64,000 nt of DNA from the NCBI GenBank assembly GCA_949825065.1, contig OX463838.1:4876251-4940250 (forward strand). The letters run 5' to 3'. Both the position numbers and the translations under genes were made by a program. Shown here one piece after another: positions 55,377-64,000 of this stretch. Source of the DNA: Odontocerum albicorne (Eukaryota > Arthropoda > Insecta > Trichoptera > Odontoceridae). The notes beneath the pieces were generated by a model. It saw only the letters and a program-made list of their open reading frames with translations, was not told the origin of the DNA and did not search any database. How positions within the stretch are numbered: the stretch's first letter is position 1; each line of letters starts with the position of its first letter.

Positions 55377-55526
55377 GAACGTCCTGTAAAGTGAACCACA
55401 TGTTAAGTGAACCACCTGTTGAGTGAATCACATGTTAAGTGAACCACTTGTTAAGTGAACCACCCGTTAAGTGAACCACCTGTTAAGTGAACCATCTGTT
55501 GAGTGAACCACCTATTAAGTGAACAG
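55377..55526. repeat. 18-bp minisatellite, about 8-9 copies
   Basis: The unit GTTAAGTGAACCACCT recurs in 18-base steps with substitutions (GTTGAGTGAATCACAT, GTTAAGTGAACCACTT, and so on). Confidence 0.95.
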
Positions 55527-55529
55527 CAG

Positions 55530-56380
55530 CTTACCTGTCACTTTAATTTAAGTCCATTATCAAGATTTTGTCAAGAGTGAAATCATCATGTTTAAAAATA
55601 TTTCTTTATTTCATTTTTCAATATCGATGAGGTTAAATCATATCTGATCCAGGCAAAAAGATCGTTGCAAAGTCGAGCCGAGTTGATCGTTACATATTAT
55701 ATGTAGAATACGTTGGTATACATTGGATTTTTATGTCACCAGATCGGAGGGTAAGTCTATGTTTAGAAAGAAAATTGAGTTTTAAGAAATCAAGCGTTGA
55801 TTGTTTAGAAATCTAAAGGTTGAAAGAACGTGAAGATCTCTTCCTTGCCTTATTTTAAGACATTTGAGTGCACCACATTGTTTGGATATATTATCGTATA
55901 TTTTTTTAGATTAAAAATAAATCCAAAAAAAAATATTTTTGAAAATATTTTCAGTCTTTCTAACAACTCTTGATCAAAATTGAAATAACGAACATCATTA
56001 GTAAACTAGGGGCAAAATGTGACGTTCAGCTAACAAAATTCTGCTTTGAATAGATAAGAAAATGCGTAATATCTTTAGAGAATCGACGATTGCGATGATT
56101 TTGTGGCTCAACTCGTAGACATGATTGCGCCAACTCAAAAATTCATCGACAAGGATTTTCAGATCCTTAACATAGCGGGAATACGGAATCAGACAGCGAT
56201 CAATTTGAATAGAAAAGAAGATTTGATTGATTTATCCTCTTATAAGATGACAACTTCCTATCTCACGTTGTAAATGTCTTACAATAAACCTGAATGTGAA
56301 AAACGTTGTGCTTGGGATGTTTTTGTTTGTTAACCATGTTTTTCTACTTGACCATGCACTCGTACATAAATACATACATA
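55530..56380. other. AT-rich non-coding stretch
   Basis: Nothing is supported apart from generic AT-rich sequence. Confidence 0.45.
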
Positions 56381-56640
56381 CCATCACGGCATTTCCCTGT
56401 CGGAGCAGGCAGAGGAGAAAGAGCGCCATACTTTCTTCTCTTGAAACACATCCTTCGATTCTTCTACATTTATACACATTGTCATATAACTATACGTTCA
56501 ATGACTTTCTACGTTTCCTTTTTTCAAAATATAATTAATTTGATCCAATCATACTTTACTTTCACTTTGTCTACCACACGTCTCACTCAAATTCATAGTA
56601 AATATTTCTTTGGTTGTCTTTCTTCATTCATTCGTTATAT

Positions 56641-57648
56641 CTGTGGCGTTATTGCAGAAGTTAATATGTCCGTTTTACCTTAGTTTACAGAAAAAGCAAT
56701 ATTAACTTTAAAAAGCTGTCAAAATTAGTACAAATAAGCATTTTTCAAACAGTATATCTTTTGTTAGGACAATGACTTCTTCTCCCTGGCTCCACCCCAA
56801 CTCACTGTCTGCAAAGACTGTTGGGGTCAACGCTCCTCGTCCTCAGGTTGTATTCTCTTCTGTCCCGGACTACGTCCCCCAGGCCGTGCCTCTGCATCAG
56901 GTTATCTTTTTGCACAACCCATGACTTCTTTGGTCTTCTTCTGGTTGTTATTTTAGGGAGATCCATGGAGATTGCCTGGTTCACAATGTGATCGGGTGAT
57001 CTGCGTCCAACGTGCCTATACCATCTCAACCGCCTCCCCTCTATCACCTAGGCTTCCACGAATGCGTAAGCTTTTTATTTTGTCTCTTAGGGACACACCA
57101 GCTGACAATCTTAGCATGCGCATTTCAGCAGTTTCTATTTGCCTAGAGTAAGAGCTATACATCGTCCAGCATTCGAAGCCATAGGGGAGTGCGGGTCTGA
57201 CAATCGTTTGGTGTACTTTTTTTTAACTTTACTCGCATTTCCGGATCACATAGAACTCCTGTCATCGATCTAAACTTCATCCATCCCACATTGATTCTAT
57301 GTGTAACATCTGCTGTACATCCTCCATCGCTATGGATGAGTGCCCCAAGATACTTAAAGGAGTCACAATTTGGGAATGTTTCTCCATCCATTTGCATTAC
57401 GGGAGTGACAGCATTTGTGTTCTCGAATGGTAGGCACAAGAAACTCTATTTTATTTCTGCTCAGTCTCAATCCATTGTCCTCCAAGATTCCTTTCCACAT
57501 TTTCAGACTATTTTGCAGGTCTATGTTAAGACAATGACTAAAACACCAAATTTTGCCACAAAATACAGAGAAATATTTTCTATAAATTGGGAGAATAAAC
57601 ACAAAGAGACAAAAAACGGACATATCAACTTCTGCCAGTACGCCACAG
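56641..57648. mobile_element. About 246-bp MITE split by an RTE insertion
   Basis: The inverted ends are CTGTGGCGTTATTGCAGAAG (56641 on) and, from the right, CTGTGGCGTACTGGCAGAAG (57648 back). Both are followed by TT(A/G)ATATGTCCGTTTT. TAT/ATA stands at both edges. Removing the RTE (56778-57523) and one 16-base target copy leaves about 246 bases. The 170-bp element at 63648-63817 has the same ends, so this is a small TIR family. Confidence 0.8.
56778..57523 (-). mobile_element. 5'-truncated RTE-type LINE with 16-bp TSD
   Basis: TGTTAGGACAATGACT (56762-56777) and TGTTAAGACAATGACT (57524-57539) form the target duplication. On the minus strand, in order and across frame changes: NSLKMWKGILEDNGLRLSRN, KIEFL; LPFENTNAVTPVMQMDGETF PNCDSFKYLGALIHSDGG; DVTHRINVGWMKFRSMTGVL CDPEMRVKLK; GRRLRWYRHVGRRSPDHIVN and HGLGDVVRDRREYNLRTRSV DP to the stop at 56802. 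This is the region after the RT palm in an RTE-like ORF2. The 3' end is GGAGAAG with no poly(A), as in the sister copy at 60918-61402. Confidence 0.92.
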
Positions 57649-57649
57649 A

Positions 57650-58645
57650 TATATCAAATCATATCAGAGTTTTTTTTGGTCATGTAAGCCATCTTATTTT
57701 TACAGTGTGTGTAAAAGTAAAATATAAAGGAAATGAAAATACATACTACAATTATAAACTTATTCTATTGTTTAAAGATCGACTCAATAAATAGATGATC
57801 TATTAATAATAAAAACAAGCACTTCTTGGTTCTATAAACTGTATAGGTCGTGGACTTATAACAATTTTTTTTAATAGATGTCTCTTTTATTAGATGTAGA
57901 TTTAATAATATTAATTTTACAACCATTATAAGCAATACAGATTTATTCAAAGCACAGAAAAGGTTATTCATAAAAATTAAAAACCTTTATTTTTTACGTA
58001 AACTATAATTCAAAATATGTTCACAAAAAATATAACTTTAGTTTACATATATTTTTTACTGTAAAGGTTCTCCTTAAATTTTCGGATATTTTCTTATTTT
58101 TGAGTCCTTAAAGCACTAACTTTACCATAACAACATCAAATATTTATGGAGCGTAATATTCATAGGAATAATATTTGCGCAAACAAAATTTGTAAAAGTT
58201 TGCAAGAATGACAATCTTTTAAGAAAAGAAAGATTCATATTTTGGAGATAAGAAATGTTTTTTTTTTTTATGAAGAAAATCTCGTTTGGATTTTTCGCCA
58301 AATTCGAAATTGTATGAAGAGAAAAATAATTTATTAAATGATACAATATTTGAAAAAAAATATTTTACCATTTTATTAAAAAATTTTTTAGGTCCAGATT
58401 TCAAATATGACATAGAAGATAGATTGATAATATTGATTAAATATTTTTTTTTTAATTATAAACTTTACAAATTTTGTGAAATGTCTATCTGATACAAAAA
58501 TTACAAAAATACATGTATCAGGCTTTTAGACAGAATTTTACAAATGAAATAAAGCAATTTGTAAAATATTTCATAGTTATTCAATTTAAATATATTTTTA
58601 TACAGTTACTCTTTATGCATACATACACACATACCGACACTCAAT
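57650..58645. other. Very AT-rich non-coding stretch
   Basis: No supported gene. Overlapping short frames on both strands are composition artefacts of this roughly 80% AT region. Confidence 0.5.
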
Positions 58646-58651
58646 GTTGCT

Positions 58652-59222
58652 CTAAGGCCTAAACCACACAAGTAGGCGCCTCGCTTGCTGCTTAGAGCTA
58701 CTCTGCGAGCTAGATGACATATCCTAGAGAACCAATCCACCACATACTATCGCAATGGCCACACGGCACGCTTTGCGCTACGCTACTTGACGATTAGTCA
58801 ACTAGTGAGTCTCCTAGCGAACAGACGTGTTGATTAATTTTATTCTGTCAATATGATTTTACAAGATGGAGGAAGTTTTAATAACAGCTGTGTATAAAAG
58901 GGAGCCTTTGTAGAACCCATCGAGCAAATTATACAAAAATGTACCTGTAATAAAATCACTTTGGAATGAAGCTGCACAGGAAGTAAATAAAGATGGTAAG
59001 TTGTAATTAAATTGGTTCATTTTGAGAGTGGCATCGTTTGTTGACTCAACCGCTCCCAAATGTCAAATGAATTTGTGCGAAGCACTTTGGTGTGGCCAAG
59101 CATCAAGTCACCTAGTCTATTACTCAAGTAGCACCTAGCTTATCACCTATCTGATCACCTAACTAAGCACCTAGCTTATCACCTAGCTTATCACCTAGCT
59201 AAGCAATTTTGTGTGGCCTTAG
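58652..59222. mobile_element. MITE with fossil MADF exon, copy 2
   Basis: It is the opposite-orientation partner of 19832-20346. The ends are CTAAGGCCTAAACCACACAA (left) and, inverted, CTAAGGCCACACAAAATTGC (right). The right subterminal part has expanded to a cluster of CTAGCTTATCACCTAG-type 12-mers (59125-59206). The left end keeps CGCCTCGCTTG and TGACATATCCTAG of copy 1. It is 571 bases against 515. Confidence 0.7.
58866..58995 (+). pseudogene. Fossil MADF domain exon, copy 2
   Basis: The plus strand reads MEEVLITAVYKREPL, a stop, NPSSKLYKNVPVIKSLWNEA, AQEVNKDG, followed by GTAAGTTG. This is the first part of an MADF DNA-binding domain (acidic start, RxPLW, YKNxxxxxxLWxEVAxE) ending at a splice donor. 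The stop sits at the first conserved Trp and is shared with copy 1 at 19999-20130. This copy retains the second Trp. The downstream exon and any transposase are missing. Confidence 0.7.
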
Positions 59223-59229
59223 CCTAAGG

Positions 59230-60070
59230 GTACGTACAGAGGATACATTTTCACAGCTTTCTATGCATGACTACAGTTCTCACATTGTACACATCGATGA
59301 AACACGTCATTCATTTTCTCATGTTCGTCATATTTCTTACCTTTTACTTAGTAAAATTTCATCAACTATCTCCTTTTACAACCATATTTACCCGGTCAAT
59401 CCTTTCCTCCCGCTCCATTCATTTCTGACATACAAATATTTGTTTCGTATGTCTTTTGCAATTTTATTCCCTCAACCATTCCAAGATTTCTTTTTTTTAT
59501 TCTAATCTTCTTATAATATTCATTTATATCAGTAAAACTTGGTTTGCATATCTTATTTTTAATATTGCACAATCGTAAATTACGCATTTTTGAAAAATAT
59601 GTTGTACAGAAAAAAAAAAGTGTAAAATAGCAAAATGTATTATACCTGAGATTGTATTTATTATTCAATTTTTTATAGCTTATTCATATTAACTGTTCAC
59701 ATTTACCCCAAAAAAGTAATATCGCTGGAATATATTACTTCCATGCTTTCCACCAAAAGCTCCTGGCCGACGGAGATTAGAGAGTAAGGATAGTAAATGC
59801 CTTATTTTATGGTGTATTCAGTTATTTTTCAGTGAAATTTTGTTACAGAAGCGTTGTTGATGCTAGAAGCCTTATTATACTTGTTATAATTTCTATGATA
59901 TCTGGTTCTTATAAAATTATGATACGAACAATCTGATTGTAACAACTACAGCCCTTGAGACGTAATTGGCTAGAGATTGAATTCCGAAAGCCTGTATCTT
60001 TTGAAATCATTCTGCTTATCAATTATACATGGGTCAACAAACGACTAAAATATCTTATTCATAATCATTA
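59230..60070. other. AT-rich non-coding stretch
   Basis: Nothing is supported. A 98-codon frame at 59209-59505 starts inside the MITE end and lacks any motif. Confidence 0.5.
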
Positions 60071-60075
60071 AGAGG

Positions 60076-60275
60076 GGCTATGTTAAGCTATTGAATAGAG
60101 AATTGCGATAGGTCTGTAGTTAGTTATATCATCCTTTGAACTATTTTTTAAATATGAGAATAACTCGAGTTTTCTTCCATTCACTTGTAAAAGTATGAAC
60201 TCTGAAGTCACGATTAAATATGTGAATAAGAGGCGTTGAAAGCATTTTACTGCAGCAGCTATACACAAATAGTAT
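60076..60275 (-). pseudogene. Small RT fragment of a LINE
   Basis: Across two frames the minus strand reads FNRDFRVHTFTSEWKKTRVI PIFKNSSKDDITNYRPIAIL, then a stop within a few codons. This is RT block 1-2 (WK...V.PIFK.G....NYRPI.+L), compare ESWKTTRVCPIFKSGDPLDS HNYRPVAVL in the intact LINE. Nothing before or after it aligns. Confidence 0.65.
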
Positions 60276-60279
60276 ATTT

Positions 60280-60840
60280 AGTAATATTATGTTCTTAAAG
60301 TGACTTTTATTATAAAACAGCGTTATATAAGTTCATTATTAATATTAATCTCAAAGCTGGCTTACATGGGGTAAATAACTGCTATTTTAGTTAAAGTTAA
60401 ACAATTTTCTAAGGCTAGATGTGTTTTTTTATATATTAAATAGCAGCATTAAGGTAATTGGGTCAAAACATAATTAACTTTAAATTTTATTAAACCGTGC
60501 TTGACATTTTACAAAACGTTATATTAACCGCTAACTTGCCGCCATCAAAACATATGTGCTTCCAGAAACTAACTATCGATATTTTTTTATTGGGTCAATA
60601 CAAAAAAGAAATACTCAACTCAAAATATTTTCATAACCTATATTTCAAAATTCTTATTAAGAAAAAAAATTATACCGAAATTATTTACCTAAGTGTCTTA
60701 AAATATAAAAAAACCGATATCGTTACACGAAATTAACATTGTCAACTATAAAAAAACCTTCATTTCAACCAATTTACAGTCATGTTGACGTTTTCTTTAA
60801 ACTTGCTTGATTGATAAATTTTAAATATATAACATATACG
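60280..60840. other. AT-rich non-coding stretch
   Basis: Nothing is recognised here. Confidence 0.5.
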
Positions 60841-60917
60841 TACATGGTATTGCCAAAGAAGTTATTATATACGTATATGTTAATTAATTTTCATTAATAA
60901 TATACGTATATGTTAAT

Positions 60918-61402
60918 GAAAATACCAGTAAAGTTAAAAGGAAAAATATACCGAAGGATTGTCAGACCCGCACTCCTCTATGGCTCCGAATGCTGGACGA
61001 TGTATAGTCTTACTCCAGGCAACTAGAAACTGCGGAAATGCGCATGCTAAGATGGTCAGCTGGTGTGTCCCTAAGAGACAAAATAAAAATCTCACGCATT
61101 CGTGGAAGCCTAGGTGTTACAGACATCAACAGTAAGATGGAGGAGAGGCAATTAAGATGGTATGGGCACGTTGGACGCAGAGCACCCGATCACATTGTGA
61201 ACCAGGCAATCTCTATGGATCTTCCTCGAGTAACAACCAGAGGAAGACCAAATAATTCATGGGTGGTGCAAAAATATAACCTGATGCAGAGACACGGCCT
61301 GGGAGACGTAGTCCGGGACAGAAGAACATACAACCTGAGGACGAGGAGAGCTGACCCCAACAGTCTTCGCGGACAGTGAGTTGGGATGGAGCCAAGGAGA
61401 AG
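60918..61402 (+). mobile_element. 5'-truncated RTE-type LINE with 18-bp TSD
   Basis: Perfect direct repeats ATATACGTATATGTTAAT stand at 60900-60917 and 61403-61420. A third near-copy, ATATACGTATATGTTAAT(T), precedes at about 60869. Between them the plus strand encodes VKLKGKIYRRIVRPALLYGS, ECW; MRMLRWSAGVSLRDKIKISR; EERQLRWYGHVGRRAPDHIV and HGLGDVVRDRRTYNLRTRRA to the stop at 61379. It is about 85% identical to 56778-57523 and shares its GGAGAAG end. The first part is in a different frame from the 113-codon open frame at 61038-61379. Confidence 0.93.
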
Positions 61403-61424
61403 ATATACGTATATGTTAATATTT

Positions 61425-63059
61425 CAATTTTATAATATTTTTACAGGCTACTAATTTTCTGAAGCAGATATCAAACAACTACAAGTAACCCAATAAAAAG
61501 TCTCACGAGACTTAATAGATAACTTCTTCATACATACGCCTACTTTTACGTCTACGATTGTTTCGACTTTTTTAATTTCTTTTTATTTTCAAAATACCAT
61601 TCACTCAATCTAACATTTTTTTCTAGTGTTCCTATACCACGCCTTTCCCTCATATTTTTCCTGTTTTGTTAGGATTTTTTCGTTAAGTCTTGATGAGAGT
61701 CTGCTCTTTTAATGGCGCTGCACAAAAAGTTCTTACTTTATTAGTATTCGTTCTACATATCTTAACTGTCTTAGAGTGTTTTTTTTTCATCATAATATTT
61801 AAATTAATATTTATTCTTTATCACTTCAGATGTTATTAAGATATTAGTATCAGGTCATAGCACATTTTTAGAGTTTTTATTTGATTTGCAGTTTTAAGTA
61901 CTTATAGTTAATTTATTGATTTTTTTTCTTACATCTTTACATTTTTATGAATTATTTAAAAAATCACTATCTTAATGCATTCTTAATTGCCTCAAAATCG
62001 GAAATATAAAAGGCTTTTTATATCTCAGAGCACCAAAGTACCAGTATTCCGATGATTTGGTTTATGAGAGAGTGAAAATGGGGAAAAGAGAAACAGGGAT
62101 AATATTTTCGCAAACATTTTCACGGAATCCAGTAATAACTCAACGTCTCCCTGGGGAAAAGGGTCGATTCTACATCTCATTGTGTTTAGATTTTACCTTT
62201 CTGCAAGTAATGAAAAATTTAGTATCGGTCAAACTTAAAAGGGTTGAAATAATATTATTATTCGAAGTGAGTTATTTAAGGGAAACAAAGATAAATTTAC
62301 TATAAATTTATGTGTGTAAATTAACATAGTATTTGAGCATGTAAGAAGTATCATTTGTTGTATTTCGATGTTTTTAAAGGAAATTTTAAATGCTCTTTTA
62401 AATTACCCCTCATAAACTAATGTATCTGAACCTAAGGGTCACTACCCAAAACTGGGTTTGTTGATATTTTGAAGAATGTTCAAAATATTTTTGATTAATC
62501 ATCATATTTTTAATAAAATAAATTAAACACTTATTTTTATTTTTTATTCACCACTGTTTTATTTAAGTTCATTATCGATATCACTTCAACCTCCGTCTTC
62601 CTCGTCAGGTGAAGGTGACCTGAATTAAGTCTAAAATATATTTTTTCTTATTGTAATATGTACAAGAAAAGGGGAGGAGAGTAGTGGCTAATAAGTGCAG
62701 GGGAATAGCTAGGCGTCAAAATGATAGCTTTTAAATTTGAAGCATATTTAGCAGAGGGCTATTATTGATTTAAACGTGGTTGTTTATGATATTAAGACTT
62801 CATTTAACGCTTTTTTTAATACCTATCGAGAATTCCTAAGTTATCCAGCTGCAACCCTTTCCGGTTCGTATGCAGAGTCCGTGAATCACGATCGATATCA
62901 AACGAATGGTTTTTATTTCATTAATAAGTTAGTGAACACCGAAATTTTTTTGTTATTTTACGAGTATATCTCAAACGTTCCTAAGCTCTTTTTTTCAAAG
63001 TATTTTTTTTCTTACCTATTTAAAAATATAAAGAGTCAATAATTACATTTTAATTTATT
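61425..63059. other. AT-rich non-coding stretch
   Basis: Nothing is supported. Frames at 62057-62305 and 62776-63042 are open but have no recognisable motif. Confidence 0.45.
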
Positions 63060-63070
63060 AACTTAAAATT

Positions 63071-63307
63071 CTGTGAGGTCCAAGATGTGGTCAGATGGGG
63101 ACGACAGCGTCGACGATACTGGTACCAACATGTACAGAGAATGAATTCTACAAGAATTCCATACATAGCTCTGCATGGGGGGCCGGATGGACGGCGTCCA
63201 CCAGGGAGACCCCCGAAACGATGGAGAGATAGCTGGAGCTCAGCATCACAGGAGTGCAATCCTGCAGTAACAGACTCTTGAGAGTCTACAGAAAGTTTAA
63301 GAAAAAG
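63071..63307 (+). mobile_element. RTE-type LINE tail with 11-bp TSD
   Basis: AACTTAAAATT (63060-63070) and AACTTCAAATT (63308-63318) look like a target duplication with one change. The frame in between reads EVQDVVRWGRQRRRYWYQHV, QRMNSTRIPYIALHGG and GRRPPGRPPKRWRDSWSSAS QE, with a stop at 63281. This is the RTE C terminus, same lineage as 11571-11999 (RQRRFW..H..RM, RPPGRPPKR). The last 60 codons are intact. Confidence 0.85.
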
Positions 63308-63647
63308 AACTTCAAATTTGGTTAGTTTACTCTATGTATCATTATTGTAAATCAGGTTATATCTTATTAAATTTTAAAATAGATTGCAGCCTGCATATGA
63401 CCTAAGATGCTACCTTCATATTTGAAATAACTCCAAAATTTAACGTGCTTTCAAAACATATTCAAAGCTAAGGTTCATATTCATAAGCTTAAATCTGGTC
63501 GCCAATATAAGTTATGTATTTTGTATTAATAAAACATATTTAATTGTTATCTGTATATGACATTTTGTAAATCTTTACTTGGGCCTTGAAACTAAAATAA
63601 AAACCCTTATCTTGGTCATGGCTTGAAATGGTAAAGAAACACTATTT

Positions 63648-63817
63648 CTGTGGCGTTATGACATGTCAGTCATTATCCAAACAAAAGATATATCGTTTGA
63701 AAAAATATAAAAAAATGCTTTTTTATACTGATTTTAACAGCTTATCAAAGCTAATATTTCTTCTCCTGTAAACTAAGATAAATTACTGACATATCAACTT
63801 GTGCAATAACGCCACAG
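63648..63817. mobile_element. 170-bp MITE, CTGTGGCGTTAT ends
   Basis: It starts CTGTGGCGTTAT and ends with the perfect complement ATAACGCCACAG. Next to these lie GACATGTCAGT and ACTGACATATC, an inner inverted pair. It is the same family as the split element at 56641-57648. The target duplication is not clear (ATTT-like bases on both sides). Confidence 0.8.
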
Positions 63818-64000
63818 ATTTAATGTCAATATTTGCTAAGCGTGTGTGACAATTAAAATAAAATTTTTGGTTCCTGAACAAATTTAAACCTAGTGTAAAT
63901 AAAATTTTAAAAAAGTCAATCAATGGCGCAGTTTTTCGACTTTAATATTCTGAGTGCACATTTGACACATTTTAGCATCCCTTAAAAAATCTTTTAATGG

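Noticed and set aside
58219..58492. Overlapping ORFs on both strands rich in Lys, Asn and Phe
   Set aside because: The composition is that of a roughly 80% AT region, with no motif or homologue recognised.

Overview
This is eukaryotic nuclear DNA, almost certainly from an insect or a close arthropod relative. It is strongly AT-rich, has no operons and no dense coding, and nearly everything recognisable is transposable-element (TE) or satellite sequence. The insect inference rests on the TE families present (mariner, piggyBac-type TTAA elements, Penelope, RTE and CR1/L2-like LINEs) and on a nuclear fragment of an AT-rich, insect-like mitochondrial cox1. I found no complete host gene, no convincing host exon, no intact tRNA or rRNA gene and no CRISPR. 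The only long intact coding unit is a two-ORF non-LTR retrotransposon on the minus strand at 25013-28620. Its ORF2 has 953 codons with endonuclease and reverse transcriptase domains. Its ORF1 has 215 codons and overlaps ORF2 by 23 bases.

Layout. 0-10 kb: an LTR end cut by the window edge, a 110-bp palindrome, two decayed RTE LINE tails, an old TTAA MITE, a solo LTR, a LINE 3' tail and a 58-bp tandem array. 10-20 kb: a 5'-truncated Penelope insertion with GIY-YIG endonuclease, an RTE fragment with target-site duplications, a Penelope terminal hairpin, LINE relics, tRNA-derived SINEs and a 19-bp minisatellite. 20-25 kb: a MITE carrying a fossil MADF exon, a TTAA MITE, a 48-bp satellite, a fold-back element inside a LINE tail and a palindrome. 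25-34 kb: the intact LINE and two of its truncated copies, an internally deleted mariner abutting a solo LTR, SINEs and a 190-bp MITE. 34-41 kb: a third TTAA MITE, a 124-bp satellite interrupted by a cox1 fragment, a 461-bp mariner MITE and a 102-bp degenerate satellite. 41-50 kb: LINE relics, including one flanked by a 36-bp duplication, a mariner nested in an RTE relic, and a 29-bp-arm perfect hairpin. 50-64 kb: a second Penelope copy, a palindrome with arms of about 120 bp, a second Penelope hairpin, a fourth TTAA MITE, an 18-bp minisatellite, an RTE nested in a TA-flanked MITE, the second MADF MITE and further RTE tails.

How the parts relate. The window is a layered TE deposit whose order can often be read from target-site duplications and nesting. 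The mariner at 46.3 kb post-dates its RTE host. The RTE at 56.8 kb post-dates its MITE host. The LTR at 29.8 kb used a target touching the mariner end. Non-autonomous elements dominate: piggyBac-like, PIF-like and mariner deletion derivatives, Penelope hairpins and SINEs. Stretches not listed are AT-rich DNA in which I see nothing I can support. All assignments come from reading sequence and translated segments by eye. Family names are hypotheses to be tested by database search.
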